A DNA stretch of 64,000 nucleotides from Stentor roeselii (GCA_006503475.1 RSEH01000074.1:107241-171240); one strand, 5' to 3'; shown: positions 1-10,912, counted from the first letter of the stretch. Numbers and translations: made by a program. The notes: generated by a model from the sequence alone, not told the origin.

Positions 1-1664
1 TCAGAAGTAAGACTGATTGTTGAGGATTCTGTGAAGGAAATTCCTATTTGATCGAAAAGACTTGCAGTTAAAGTAAAATCTAAATAGCCGCTGATTGATG
101 TAACTGATCGAGTCAGAGTCATGCTTGTCACAGCTGCTGCGATGATAGTCAAAGAATAGGTTCCTGGAGTAATACCTGATGAACTCGCTGTTAAGGTATA
201 AGTGTTCGCTGAGGTTATTTTAAGTGATGAATAAGATGAAATTCCTCCAGATGTTGCAACAGAAGTAGTTCCAGATATGGTCACACTCGGCGATAAAGAA
301 AGGCTGATGGTAAAAGTTCCATATGTTGAAATCAAGGTGGTTCCAAGATTATCATAAACTTTAGCCTCAACACTAAAAGTAGAACTTGTATAAATAGTCT
401 AAATAGTTCTTACTGAAGGAGTCACTGATGTTATAGTTATCTTATTCTGCTTCACGTCTACTGTCTTAGAATCTGTTTTTCCTGAACAAGTCGCTGTGAT
501 TGTATTAGAACCTACTGTGGAAGAATAGACAATCATGCTTCCAGTACCAGTAGAAGTCGTTAAAGTTAAGGTTCCAAGAATCGTTGTTGAACTTGTAAGA
601 GTAACTGTAGCTGAAGAAGTAAAAACGTTATTATCTTGATCGTAAATGTTAAATGTTATAGTGAAAGCAGTATATGCTGAAGGAATAGTAGAACTTGTTG
701 ATATTGTTATCAAGGTCACAACTGGACTATTTAATGTAACTGTGTAAGTTCCAGAAGTTACACTTGTCATTGATGCTGTTAAAGTATAACTTCCTGCTGC
801 TGTGAATTTTATCCCTGAATAAGTTCCAATAGAACTTGCTGTATTTACAGTTAGTGTTCCTGTTATTGTCGTAGGAGATGAAGTAATTGTCATTGATCCT
901 CCAGGATGTCTCGTTAGAAGAGTAGATAACGTGCTAGAGTATATCCCGACAGTGAATCCATAGGAAGTCAGAATTGATGAAGCCTAGATAATTCTTACTG
1001 TTGGAGAAAAAGTAATAAATTTTAGAGCTGGGCTTTGAAGTGTAACTTGAACACTTCCTGTTTTACTGCCACTTGTAATTGTTATTGTATTTAGTCCTGT
1101 AGTTGTGCTATAAACTACATATGTCGTTGATCCAGTTGAAGTAGTTTTCGTTAAGCTACCAGAAGATGCGAATATATTCGTTGATGAACTCGCTGTAAGA
1201 GAGGCAGAGTTAACAAAGGTATTTCCACATGCATCCGTTAATGAAATTGTAAGGGTAAAGTCTTCATATATTGTTGGAGTTGATGAGCTTGATGTCACTG
1301 ATATAGAACCTAAACTGGTTCCAACAGTAACTGTAATGGTGGAGGATGTATAATAAAGAGTTCCAGCAGTGGCATGTTCAATTGTCATATAATAAGAGCC
1401 TGATGATGTAAACATAAAAGTACTGAATGTTACAGTACTCGCTCCATTCATTGTTATAGTGAAGCTGGTTATATCAGATCCTTTTATAAACTTAACTTTA
1501 AGATCAGGACTGTTCGAACTAGGATCTAGACTCATGGAAAACGCTGTACATGTTTCAGTTACCTAGGTGAATATTACTGTTCCCCAGCCTGTAACAGTGA
1601 GGGTTACTCCACTTACACCTTGTAAGATGCATGCTTTGATGAGGAGAATGAAGAGAGACACCAT
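1..1664 (-). CDS. Secreted Ig-like repeat protein, 3' end cut by window
   Basis: Function unknown; probably a large surface or secreted adhesin-like protein. The ATG is at 1664 and is followed by a signal peptide (residues 1 to about 19, MVSLFILLIKAC...). The rest is Ser/Thr/Val-rich beta-type sequence resembling bacterial-style Ig-like or filamin-like repeats. Three 15-nt introns (1563-1577, 984-998, 399-413) must be removed to keep the frame open. The exons are then 29, 188 and 190 codons, plus at least 132 codons running off the window start with no stop. Exons 2 and 3 are homologous over their length: both contain a ...TSTG.....VYSST.G.NTIT... stretch and both end in a ...T.SPT/S motif just before the intron. 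One exon therefore equals one repeat unit. The total size is unknown. The exon structure is seen directly; the adhesion role is a guess. Confidence 0.8.
399..413 (-). other. 15-nt intron 3 of Ig-like repeat gene
   Basis: On the minus strand it reads gtaagaactatttag, phase 0. It differs from intron 2 at only a few bases, as expected if intron and repeat were duplicated together. Removing it opens the frame to the window start. Confidence 0.85.
984..998 (-). other. 15-nt intron 2 of Ig-like repeat gene
   Basis: On the minus strand it reads gtaagaattatctag, phase 0. It ends the upstream open frame with TAG, and removing it joins the frame to the next repeat unit. It sits at the same place in the repeat as intron 3. 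Confidence 0.85.
1563..1577 (-). other. 15-nt intron 1 of Ig-like repeat gene
   Basis: On the minus strand it reads gtaatattcacctag. It lies in phase 0 between a Thr and a Val codon, and the terminal TAG would be an in-frame stop if the intron were retained. Removing it joins the signal-peptide exon to the long downstream frame. Confidence 0.85.
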
Positions 1665-1906
1665 TTATTAATTCACTTTTTCACATGTTAAATGGGGTAG
1701 ATTTTACACTTACGAGGGAAGTTAATATTCAACAGTAAAGTCTAAAATTCAATTTTTATGATAAATTTGAATTGGATTTAGGTTGGGTTCATTCATGTTA
1801 ACGAAATGCTTGCTTGATTGAAAGTTTTATGTAGAATTCCATAGCACGGCTTTCTTTGATCAAATTAAGCTAATTTTATGATGATCTTTGTAAACTAATG
1901 CAAAAA

Positions 1907-3960
1907 ATGAAGAGAGAAAATCTGATTTTTTTCACCCTTGACTCATCAAAATTCAAAATATTCAGCTCGATTGTCACAGTAGGAGAGACTTATCAAATTA
2001 GTATTTGATTTGATATTATTTCCATAATAGTTTAGGATAATGGAACAATTTCATTCTGAATAGGCCTTAGTAATAATAATACATCAAAGTTTGGATTTTA
2101 TAATACTGAAGCTGAGTTCTTTTGTAATCGTCGTGATTAGAAATTAGTATCATAGAGAGAAGCAAGTTTTAAAACGATAGTCAATTCATTTAAGACAAAG
2201 TTGTCTTAATTTGAAACTTTTTCTTGATGAAAATCCAAATCTTGAGCTAAAACCATTCAAGACTTTAAACCACTTCATGAAAGATAAACATTCTAATTAA
2301 ACACTAAATCTCACTTAACTAGATGATTAAGAATATAAGATATCTGAATGATTAGTGAATCTTGAAATTTCAATCAACCTCAAGATTTGTATTTGATGAA
2401 AGAAGTTTGAAGCGATATTGACTATGATAAGGAGTTTCGAATAAATTCTGAAGGATTTAAAACATCTAATAAAGGACCTTATAGACAGATAGAGATTTAA
2501 TTGTGAAATAATTCAAAAAAGTAAATATATTTTAGCTAATCCTTGTCAAAAAAACCCTAAATATATAGAGCATGAAACGAAGGAACCTAAAACTCAGACA
2601 TCCAAAAGATAACATAAAGGATTATAACAGGCTGAGATAATAAAATCTATCAGTTGAATGAAGAAAAAATATTAGATTTATTTATAGAGATACAAATTAT
2701 CTCAAGGCCTTTAAAAAAAATAAAACTTATTAAGGTGGAACCAAGTTCGAAAATAAAAATTTAACCAAAACAATAAGAGATATTCACTGATAAATATTAA
2801 AATAATTAGCAGATAGCCCTAAAGGAAAGTCCTTAAGTTTCAATAAATAATTATACCTCCTGAGAAAGCGAAAACTTACAAGTAGTAAAGTAAACTATAA
2901 ATAGGTATGCGATCATGAAGAAGAATAATGATTAAATTATATGTAAAGTTAATAGATATGCACAGAAATTAACCTTATTACAATAATTGGATTCCTTAGG
3001 CGGTCTTGATGATGATTTATGATCAATTTAGCTAAATTATGAATAAATACTTTGATTGAAATTTATTGCTCTAATTGAACCTGAGTATATTATTAGATGA
3101 TCAATCTCTATAATTATTGAATCTTAAGCAATTATTTCAACATCATCTGGTTAAAGATTGATTTCATTACTCTTAATGGTTTTAAGATTCTCTAAGGTAC
3201 TTGAAGGTGATTGAGAAAACTAGAGACTGGTTAAGAGAAACTGAGAATAAAATGCAGGTCCAAAAATAATTGTACCTAAATAATCCTGCAACACAAATTT
3301 TTTGAACACGAGCAACTATGGAATAAGATTGAGGTAATTTGATTTAAACTACTTGGATGAGTTAAAATAAAAATCGACGATAAATTTAGCCTTATAATTT
3401 TAACAAATGTTTTATTTATGGTTTATACCTTAAAAAATAACTAGGTATCACAAAAGCATCTTTTGACACTTCTATGAATTTTCTATTTGTTTTCTTTGGA
3501 TGAACTTATATTTTCCAAGAGTAGATTACGAAGTTGTAATGATGAAAAGAGGGCCAGGTTTTCTTGTTGCATAAAAGTGAGTAACTATTATAAATGAAAT
3601 TAACCCTTCGCTAGCCATCTGATTGAATAAAGGTTATCATATTTTAGAATTTTTATTTATGAAGATTGTTAATATACGAAGTTTATTAATAACTATATAG
3701 TAATATGATCGATAGAATATAAATAAATGCTTATATTTTTCATTTATTCAAAAAGGTAATAGACATTTCTTTGAAAAATCGAGTCATTGGTAGAGAATTT
3801 GATAGTATTTAATTACTTATAGGATTAAATTTTTAAGATTGAAGAATTGAATTAATTGAAATTTAAATTGCGTTAGATATGAATAACAAGAAATATAATC
3901 GATACACTAGTTGATTTTTCTTTCATAATTAAGTACAGGATAATTAGACTTTGAATTCTA
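1907..3960 (+). other. Gene-less AT-rich tract with a weak stop-riddled frame
   Basis: No open frame above about 60 codons is present. The frame from the ATG at 1907 is open for 34 codons and then continues with many TAA, TAG and TGA. In the sub-stretch 2999-3290 the codon positions show a coding-like excess of G at position 1 (roughly 23, 16 and 9 percent). The next stretch, from about 3308, shows no such bias. A decayed gene is possible, but most of this tract cannot be told from AT-rich non-coding DNA. Confidence 0.25.
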
Positions 3961-4150
3961 TTATTGATACTCAATTAGCTTGAAAATTGTCGAATTTATC
4001 TCATAAATATTTGATGTAAATATTTATCTTAAGTTTTCTTAGTAATAATCTTCAACGAGAATATCATCACTATTTTCAGGTAATTGGAAGTCTCAAGCTC
4101 AAATATTTTAATTTAAGTCATGTTTTAGTTTAATAAATTTTTATTCTTAC

Positions 4151-5403
4151 TCATTTTCTAGATAATTTCATTAAGATCCCCTTGGGTTCTATGAATTTTT
4201 CTCTAAGCTCTCTAATTTCAGTCTCAAGACCCTTAAGCTTCGAGATGTATGACCTTATTTCAGTCATCATATTTTGAAAATATTCTTACTTAGATTCCAG
4301 TGTTCAAGTTCTCTGAGCCTTATCCAGATAGTCCCTGCTATCCAGTCGCTAACTCTATCAAAAATCAGATCACTTGGATCATCCCCGTTGAAGTAGTTCA
4401 GGTATCTTGAATATTTTGTTTTTTAAAAAAAGTCATTTATTTGAGTCGATTAATTCAAAAAAATAACTGATTCTCTTTTGTAAAGGCTTGATTCTAAAAT
4501 CTTGAACTTAGATAAACCTTGATGCTCCATGTTCCTAAATGAAGAGTACTTGTAGTCATCACTTAAGATTTCACTGACAATTGCCTTTTTTACATGAGTA
4601 GTGCTTTTCTTATTTTCTTGAGAGAAAATTTACTAAATTTATTTCCGGAGTATCGACTTGACTGAGATATCAAGGCTTTTTTGTGAATTGCTTCTTATTA
4701 GAGGTGAAGAAGTTTTAGTATTGCTATTTTGCACTTGAAAGGCTTTCGCTGGCTTGTTAGCTTAATTAGTATATGTTCTTAGATTCAATTTATTATTTAA
4801 CATAAGAATTTTTTTTTTACTAGATAATAGTTCAATCCTTTCTTAATATCAATAAATTTAGGTAGTCATGAAGCATATAACTAGTTTCTAGCTGGAATTT
4901 TCTAATAAAATGTTAATATATCCAACTCTTCAATAAAATATATTTGAGGCCTCCTGTATTACAAACTCAATCATAAAAAAAAGTCTTTTTTTTTCTTCAT
5001 AAACTTAATAGGACTATTTACCGAACCTAAGACCTGTCCAAATACCATCTTTGAGAAAACTAAAGATTTTTAGAAGCGTAGAAATTTTAATAAAGGTTAC
5101 CTTCCTCGATATTGTAGCAAGCGAAAAATTAAGACTATTAGAAGCTAATAGTTAAGCTAGATCAATACTTGATAGATTTGAAGATTCATTAATTTTAGTT
5201 AAGGTGTTAAAACACAATTAAATTTATTTAGATTTGTTGTAACTTAACCTTATTAAGTTCTTGAGTCCTCTAATCTCCTGCTCGTAAAACTTCTTTCGTT
5301 TATTTTCAGCTTAAATATGATTAATTTTAATAATTTGAAGTTTTTTATCAGTTTTAAACAATATTTCTATATCTCTTACACTGAATTTAACACTTAAGCT
5401 CAT
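4151..5403 (-). pseudogene. Stop-punctured reading frame (decayed or recoded gene)
   Basis: From the ATG at 5403 the minus strand reads as protein-like sequence, in two pieces (about 5403-5230, and about 5200-4270) that need not share a frame. In-frame TAA or TAG codons fall in Gln-like contexts, and TGA occurs at least twice. The best part, about 4750-4270, has stretches of roughly 60 and 50 codons without stops and a clearly non-random composition, including NGDDPSDLIFDRVSDWIAG. A single frameshift near 4270 then leads to a charged helical C-terminus (ETEIRELREKF) ending in TGA at 4151-4153. No GT...AG intron of 15 to 23 nt explains the frameshift or the stops. No domain was recognised. It is most simply a pseudogene that has taken mainly CAA-to-TAA type changes; reassigned translation is the alternative. 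Confidence 0.5.
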
Positions 5404-5541
5404 CTAAGATTCTCCTGAAAGATCATAATCATCTCTAATAAAAAAAAAAAAATCTTTAAAAACATTTGTTCCTTGATAAAACCTTTCTAATCAAAGACAT
5501 TCCAATATTTCTTTCACTAACCCTAAAATTAAATCTTATAT

Positions 5542-6369
5542 ATGGGAAGCCAATGCTCTTGTTTTTCAGAGGATCTGGAAAAAAATGAAGAATACTTAGC
5601 CGGTTTACACATTTCTCCGAATCCACCGCAGCCAGAAGAGTTTTCTAATCGTAGCGAGCTAGCTCTAATAGCTGAGAACCGTTTGAACCCATTCCAGTTC
5701 CCAACTGAAGACACACAAACAGACATGACCACACCAGTAAAGTCAGCGGAGGGTTGGACGTATATGGGCCAACTCAACAATGAAGGTCGACGAAGCGGCC
5801 GAGGGATTTTCCTCTGGGAAGACGGTTCGAAATACATCGGGTACTGGAAAGATGATAAAGCTCATGGCTTCGGCCGTTTAATCCATGCGAATGGAGACGT
5901 CTACGAAGGTGACTGGGTCAACGACAAGGCTCATGGCAAAGGAAAGTACATCCAATTCAACGGCACAAGCTATGAAGGCGACTGGGAATCAGATAAGCAA
6001 GAAGGCTATGGGACGGAGACTTGGAACGATGGGGCAAAGTACATGGGCCAGTTTAAAAACGGTGTCAAAGAAGGATATGGTGAGTTCTACTGGAGTGATG
6101 AGTCGTTTTTCAAGGGCGAGTTCCAAACAAATAATATCCAAGGCCGGGGGATCTATACATGGAAAGACGGCCGGGTCTACGAAGGCGAGTGGTTCAACAA
6201 CAAAATGCACGGTTCAGGAAAATTCACCTGGCCAGACGGCCGTATATTCAAAGGCGAGTACTTAAACGGTAAAAAAGAAGGTTACGGTGTATTCACATGG
6301 CCAAACGGCAAAAAGTTATGCGGGATGTGGAAGAACGGTAAACAACTGAGTCTAAACACTGACGTTTAA
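5542..6369 (+). CDS. MORN-repeat protein with N-terminal acylation signal
   Basis: A 275-residue protein with about eight MORN repeats from residue 75 to the end. Each has the YxGxWxxxxxxGxGxxxWxxG pattern ([30 protein letters not shown], and so on). MORN proteins bind membranes and act as scaffolds in the cortex, basal bodies and flagellar bases of protists. The N-terminus MGSQCSC fits N-myristoylation at Gly2 plus palmitoylation of Cys5 and Cys7, so a plasma-membrane or alveolar anchor is likely. Residues 8-70 are low in structure. The gene converges on the CK1 gene with only 21 bp between stops. The ATG lies directly after a TATATA run, so the 5' leader must be short. Confidence 0.9.
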   Translation: MGSQCSCFSEDLEKNEEYLAGLHISPNPPQPEEFSNRSELALIAENRLNPFQFPTEDTQTDMTTPVKSAEGWTYMGQLNNEGRRSGRGIFLWEDGSKYIGYWKDDKAHGFGRLIHANGDVYEGDWVNDKAHGKGKYIQFNGTSYEGDWESDKQEGYGTETWNDGAKYMGQFKNGVKEGYGEFYWSDESFFKGEFQTNNIQGRGIYTWKDGRVYEGEWFNNKMHGSGKFTWPDGRIFKGEYLNGKKEGYGVFTWPNGKKLCGMWKNGKQLSLNTDV

Positions 6370-6390
6370 GTAATGTTATTTAAAAGTAAT

Positions 6391-7410
6391 TTACTTCAAC
6401 GCCCGACTAGGAAAGATCACGGGCTTAGCGGCAGGACCCGCGCCTTGTTTTTGTGTAGGCCTGGGCCGTGGTTGTTTGTATTCCTCCTGAACACCAGACT
6501 CACTTTTCTTCGTTTCCTGCTCAGTCTGCTTAAGTAGACACCAGTCATACAGGTAGTCCTGCACCATGCCCAGTCTTCCAAACAAATCTTTAAAGTTTCT
6601 GCGAAGCAAGGCATAGTCTGGACGGTCTTCGAACCTAAGAGCTTTACAGTAGTTTATATAATTAGCGAACTCAATTGGCAAGTCCGCGCAAAGCACTTCG
6701 ACAGCCGTAGATGTTTTTTTATCAGTGATGTTTTGATACTTTTCTTTCTTAGTATCGCCTTTGAGACCTTGCCATGGAAGGACTCCTTTCAACAAGTAGA
6801 TCATCACGTAACCCAGACCTTCTAGGTCGTCTCTTCTTGACTGCTCGATGCCTAGATGAGTGAAGATCGAAGCGTAACGAGCTGTTCCTGTCAAACTTTT
6901 GCCTTCACGGTAGGGAATGTGCTGGTTTGTTTTTGAGTCGCGGTACTTCTTGGATAGGCCGAAGTCTATCACGTAGACCATGTGAGCCTTTTGGCCCAAA
7001 CCGATTATGAAATTGTCGGGTTTCACGTCGCGGTGGATGAAGTTTTTAGAGTGGATGTACTCGATTCTTGTTATCATCTGGTCTGCTAACATTAACACTG
7101 TCTTCACGGAAAGATTAGGCTTGCAATACTGGAGAAGGTCTTCGAGTGAGGGACCTAGAAGCTCCATAACCATGACGTTATAGTCGCCTTCCACGCCATA
7201 CCAGAAAATGTTAGGAATCCCAGCGCCACCCTGCAAGGACCTTATCACTCGTGACTCATAAAGAAGCTGAGGATGTGACGATCGAACTTTTTCCAGCTTC
7301 ACTGCAACTTCTTCATTGTTTTGGATGTTGATTGCCAGGTAAATATCCCCAAAGGACCCATGGCCGATTTTCCTCCCAAGTCTGTATTTTCCCCCGACTT
7401 TAAGGTCCAT
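6391..7410 (-). CDS. Casein kinase 1 family protein kinase
   Basis: A 339-residue Ser/Thr kinase of the CK1 family, close to the delta/epsilon type. Visible features are the P-loop GHGSFGDIY, the VAVKLE lysine, the catalytic [18 protein letters not shown] and the CK1-specific GTARYAS in place of APE. After the catalytic domain (about residues 9-290) comes a short Lys/Pro/Gln-rich tail with no clear domain. CK1 enzymes act in membrane traffic, cilia and the cell cycle; the substrate here is unknown. All catalytic residues are present, so an active enzyme is expected. It is intronless, and its 3' end is 21 bp from the convergent MORN gene. Confidence 0.95.
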   Translation of the reverse strand: MDLKVGGKYRLGRKIGHGSFGDIYLAINIQNNEEVAVKLEKVRSSHPQLLYESRVIRSLQGGAGIPNIFWYGVEGDYNVMVMELLGPSLEDLLQYCKPNLSVKTVLMLADQMITRIEYIHSKNFIHRDVKPDNFIIGLGQKAHMVYVIDFGLSKKYRDSKTNQHIPYREGKSLTGTARYASIFTHLGIEQSRRDDLEGLGYVMIYLLKGVLPWQGLKGDTKKEKYQNITDKKTSTAVEVLCADLPIEFANYINYCKALRFEDRPDYALLRRNFKDLFGRLGMVQDYLYDWCLLKQTEQETKKSESGVQEEYKQPRPRPTQKQGAGPAAKPVIFPSRALK

Positions 7411-7728
7411 TTGTATTATTTGCTGATTTGATTAAGGTAAGGAATTTTTAGGAGAAAGGAAAATTGAAAGAAAATCGAAGAGAAGTTCTTTGAATGTTGA
7501 AGACTTTCGATTTGGATGAGGTTTACGTGTATTGATTTAGAGGAAAAATGGAGGTTTCGGAGTTTCAAGAAATTTTAACTGGCAGAGTTTATTCGATTTG
7601 AAAAGTATCCTGTAGTATAAATAAAGCTAGAAATGAAAAACTCTGAAATTTGAGCTTTTTTTCAAGTAATTTTAAGATGTCAAGACTTCTGGAATTATGG
7701 TTCTTAATTACTAAAGACCCTTTTTAAT
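7411..7728. other. Intergenic, CK1 promoter side
   Basis: About 320 bp upstream of CK1 and downstream of the small acylated-protein gene. It is AT-rich with A-rich purine runs. No frame, RNA gene or repeat was recognised. Confidence 0.4.
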
Positions 7729-7959
7729 TCAAGCCTCAGTCTGCAGGTGGTCTAGTTGTAAAGCAAGTCGTCGGTTCCTCAACTGATTGTTCTTAAGAGA
7801 AATTCTCGGAGTTTTCGAGTCCTTCCTTTTAAAAATCCTTGCCCTGACCATTGGGTTGGAAAAATGTTGAACTCCTTGCTTGTCAGTTCTTAAATCATTA
7901 GAAAAAGTATCTTTTCTACTAGATTCTCTATTAGATAGTTTCAAAGCACAAGACCCCAT
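7729..7959 (-). CDS. Small basic protein with acylation signal
   Basis: A 76-residue hypothetical protein. The N-terminus MGSCALKLS fits myristoylation at Gly2 with palmitoylation at Cys4. The rest is basic and polar (many Arg, Lys, Ser and Asn) with no recognised domain. It could be a small membrane-tethered adaptor. The ATG at 7959 is 121 bp from the divergent PLK start. The codon composition resembles the neighbours and no competing frame exists, but with so short a protein the call rests mainly on the N-terminal motif. Confidence 0.55.
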   Translation of the reverse strand: MGSCALKLSNRESSRKDTFSNDLRTDKQGVQHFSNPMVRARIFKRKDSKTPRISLKNNQLRNRRLALQLDHLQTEA

Positions 7960-8080
7960 AATTATTACTTGATTTAATCATTTCTCCTCATCTTAGTTCT
8001 TCAATTATAATACTTATCAAGGCTCCATTACCATCAACCAAATCTCTAACTTCTTAATCCTGAATCCAATAAATTTCGAA

Positions 8081-9730
8081 ATGGTTTCCAAAGAAAGCTC
8101 TTCAAACGAGTTCGACATGCCAAACGTTTTAATCGAAAAACTTAAAAAGCACAACGGCGAACCTCTAACCAAGACCTACCTCAAAGGCCAGTACCTTGGA
8201 AAAGGAGGTTTCGCGAAAGTATACGAAATGACTCTGCAAGACACAAAAGAAACCTTCGCCTGCAAAATGATTCCAAAAGAAAGAATGAGCAAAGTCAGGG
8301 CAAAGCAGAAACTAATGAGCGAGATAAAAATTCACAAACACTTAAAACACGAAAATATCGTCCAATTCATTCACTACTTCGAAGACGAGGACAATTTGTA
8401 CATTATTCTGGAATTATGTAAAAACCACTCCTTGCGAGAAGTCCTAAAACGTAGAAAGCGTCTGACAGAGCTAGAAACTCAAAGTTATTTATTCAATATC
8501 GTCAATGGACTCTCTTATCTTCACTCACATCGCGTCATTCATCGCGACATAAAACTAGCAAACATCTTCATCACCGACAAGATGGAAGTGAAAATCGGTG
8601 ACTTCGGCCTTGCAGCTCTTTTAGAATTTGAAGGCGAAAGAAAAAAGACCATCTGTGGTACTCCTAACTACATCGCTCCTGAAGTTCTAGAAGGTAAATC
8701 CGGTCATTCTTACGAGTGCGACGTTTGGAGCTTAGGAGTGCTGATGTACACCCTGCTGGTAGGCAAGCCTCCATACGAGACAAAAGACGTGAAACTGACC
8801 TATCGTCGAATCAAGATGAACCTTTACAATTTCCCTGAAAAGGTAAAAATCTCTGAAGAGGCCAAGTCACTTATTTCAAGCATTCTCGTTTTAGACTTTC
8901 TTAAAAGACCTACACTTGACGAAATCCTCGATCATGACTTTTTCAATAAAAACACAGTCCCAAGGTTCTTGCCCCAGGGTTGCCTGGTGGTCCCTCCCAG
9001 TCCTCACCTGATTCAAAGATACGAAGCCCGGCCTTTTCTCTCGCCCCGGGCGAGTTCTCAAGAAAACAAAGCCGAGCCGTCAACGCCGACAAGTCCGAAA
9101 AGACTACGACCGTTATCGAAAGATTCCAAAAGAAGTTCAGATACGAAAAAAGACGTGAAAATCTCGAGTTATGGAGGAAGAGATGAACAAGGACCAGAAG
9201 TTTGGGTTTCCAGTTGGATTGACTATTCAAGAAAATATGGACTGGGATATTTGATGTCGAATAATTCACTTGGAGCTATTTATAACGACGATACTCATCT
9301 CATCGCTGAGCCTTCCTTCGCAAGTGTCCAGTACATCTCAGGTGACAAGGTCTTTATCTACAAAATCGACGAGTACCCAAGCGAGCTTTATAAAAAAGTC
9401 ATGCTTTTGCATCTCTTTCGAAAACTCTTCGCTTCTGACCAGCCTAGTCATAAACCCTGCAGCTTTAACTCTTTGGTTTTCTTGAAAAAGTGGACAGCTG
9501 CACAACATGCTTATGTTTTTAGAATCACTAATAAAATCGTGCAGATTTGCTTTAAAGATACTACTGAGATACTGCTTTGCAGTGAGTCAAAACACGTCAC
9601 TTATGTGAATAAAGCTCATAAAATCGAGTCTTACACCTTGAATGAAGTCATGGAATCGGGTAATAAGGAAGTCACCAAAAGAATCAAGTATTCAAGGGAA
9701 ATCTTGATGAGGATGCAGAAAAACGATTAG
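8081..9730 (+). CDS. PLK: Polo-like kinase
   Basis: A 549-residue polo-like kinase. The kinase domain (about 34-290) has GKGGFAKVYE, Lys62, HRDIKLANIF (Asp156), DFG (Asp174) and the activation-loop Thr190 in KKTICGTPNYIAPE, the site phosphorylated in PLK1. The linker 310-365 is rich in Ser, Pro and Lys. From about 372 the polo-box region starts with WVSSWIDYSRKYGLGY and ..NNSLGAIYND, followed by a second polo-box-like half, giving the phosphopeptide-binding module. PLKs control mitosis, cytokinesis and basal-body duplication, all relevant to a multiciliated cell. The frame is complete and intronless, ending in TAG. The SHIPPO gene follows after 37 bp on the same strand. Confidence 0.95.
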   Translation: MVSKESSSNEFDMPNVLIEKLKKHNGEPLTKTYLKGQYLGKGGFAKVYEMTLQDTKETFACKMIPKERMSKVRAKQKLMSEIKIHKHLKHENIVQFIHYFEDEDNLYIILELCKNHSLREVLKRRKRLTELETQSYLFNIVNGLSYLHSHRVIHRDIKLANIFITDKMEVKIGDFGLAALLEFEGERKKTICGTPNYIAPEVLEGKSGHSYECDVWSLGVLMYTLLVGKPPYETKDVKLTYRRIKMNLYNFPEKVKISEEAKSLISSILVLDFLKRPTLDEILDHDFFNKNTVPRFLPQGCLVVPPSPHLIQRYEARPFLSPRASSQENKAEPSTPTSPKRLRPLSKDSKRSSDTKKDVKISSYGGRDEQGPEVWVSSWIDYSRKYGLGYLMSNNSLGAIYNDDTHLIAEPSFASVQYISGDKVFIYKIDEYPSELYKKVMLLHLFRKLFASDQPSHKPCSFNSLVFLKKWTAAQHAYVFRITNKIVQICFKDTTEILLCSESKHVTYVNKAHKIESYTLNEVMESGNKEVTKRIKYSREILMRMQKND

Positions 9731-9767
9731 AAATTAATAATAAAGTAAAAACGACGTTAAGATAAAA

Positions 9768-10283
9768 ATGTCTTGGTCTCTCTCGAAAACTACGCGATTT
9801 CCTGCAAGTCGTAGGAAAGATTCATGTGAATTTACCTTACTTCCTTCAACACTTAACCTTAGATCTACGGGAATTGGCTTTGGAAAAAGGTGGAATCCTC
9901 AGAAAGCAAGTGGTTTTGACTCACCACCTCCTGGAACTTATAACTTGCCTGACCTTTCCTCGAACAGAGGACCGAAAATCGTAAAGGAAATGAATAAGAA
10001 TGAAAAGGGAAGATTTTGTACTCCTGGACCTGGAACTTATGAACCTCTTAAGCCACTTGGACTTAATAAACCTAAATTCGCTATTAAGGGAAGGATTAAT
10101 AGAAGAAACTTGTCGGATACTCCTGCACCTGGAACTTATTCACCTACTTTTGGACTCACACATTTTAGTGGATATGCCAATATTTCTTTTGGGTTTGGAG
10201 AAAGAACTGAAGCTGCGAAAAAATTTGATGGGCCTGGACCTGGAGCTTATGACATTTTCTCTAAATTTGATAAACATAAGTAA
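9768..10283 (+). CDS. SHIPPO/STPGR-repeat ciliary protein
   Basis: A 171-residue protein with at least four sperm-tail PG-rich repeats: PPPGTYNLPD, PGPGTYEPLK, PAPGTYSPTF and PGPGAYDIFS. Proteins of this type (ODF3/CIMAP-like) lie on or inside axonemal microtubules. A role as a microtubule-associated or inner protein of cilia is therefore likely. There is no membrane segment or signal peptide. It lies 37 bp after the polo-like kinase gene on the same strand. The family is clear from the repeats; the exact location is inferred. Confidence 0.85.
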   Translation: MSWSLSKTTRFPASRRKDSCEFTLLPSTLNLRSTGIGFGKRWNPQKASGFDSPPPGTYNLPDLSSNRGPKIVKEMNKNEKGRFCTPGPGTYEPLKPLGLNKPKFAIKGRINRRNLSDTPAPGTYSPTFGLTHFSGYANISFGFGERTEAAKKFDGPGPGAYDIFSKFDKHK

Positions 10284-10477
10284 CCTGTATGTATTAATTT
10301 ACCTCCGGAAATCAACATGACTAAGCCAATGAAGATTTTTCTCTAATCAATTCAATAGACTCAATAAATACCTTCATATAATTTAATTTAAACTCACATC
10401 GAAAATATATCTAAATGACTTCCAACACCTTAAACTATTTACCTCTTCAAACCATTAATTAAAAACGAAAACAATCC

Positions 10478-10912
10478 CTAAATCAAGACACAAACCTTTT
10501 TGCATGCACATTTCGCTTCGATAACGCTCGTATCTGTTGGAATTGTTGATTTCGCTTCAGTCATTTGAAGAAGTTTCTTGAGGTTTTCATTTTTCTGTTG
10601 TTTTTCATGAAGAACATGTAAATTATGCTCTAGTCTTGTGTTTATTTCTCTCATTTTTGACTGCAGATGTGATAATTCTTGCAGTATAGGAGAGTCTTTT
10701 CCTCGGCTGTCTAGAATTGGTGAAGGCGAAGCGTCTTTTGACTTGAATCTGCTGTTTTTTATATTTTCGTTAAAGCTGAATTGAAATTCTCCAGAATCCA
10801 GGTCTCGGTTACTCACTCGTCCTAGAGGCGGCCTCTCAATACCCACAATTTGTTGATATCCACTAACAGGAGAAGTTCCAAAGTTAGCAGTATTTCTTTG
10901 ACTTTCAGTCAT
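10478..10912 (-). CDS. Coiled-coil protein with C-terminal CaaX box
   Basis: A 144-residue unknown protein. The N-terminal half is polar and disordered. Residues 80-125 form a probable coiled coil (LQELSHLQSKMREINTRLE). The extreme C-terminus CACKKVCVLI ends in a CaaX motif (CVLI), whose final Ile favours geranylgeranylation, with two further cysteines close by that could be palmitoylated. It is probably a peripheral membrane protein. Its start lies 30 bp from the stop of the upstream arrestin-like gene on the same strand. Confidence 0.75.
   Translation of the reverse strand: MTESQRNTANFGTSPVSGYQQIVGIERPPLGRVSNRDLDSGEFQFSFNENIKNSRFKSKDASPSPILDSRGKDSPILQELSHLQSKMREINTRLEHNLHVLHEKQQKNENLKKLLQMTEAKSTIPTDTSVIEAKCACKKVCVLI

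Noticed and set aside
5529-6265. Several frames antisense or out of frame to the MORN gene.
   Set aside because: They are shadows caused by the regular repeat composition; the MORN frame explains the region fully.
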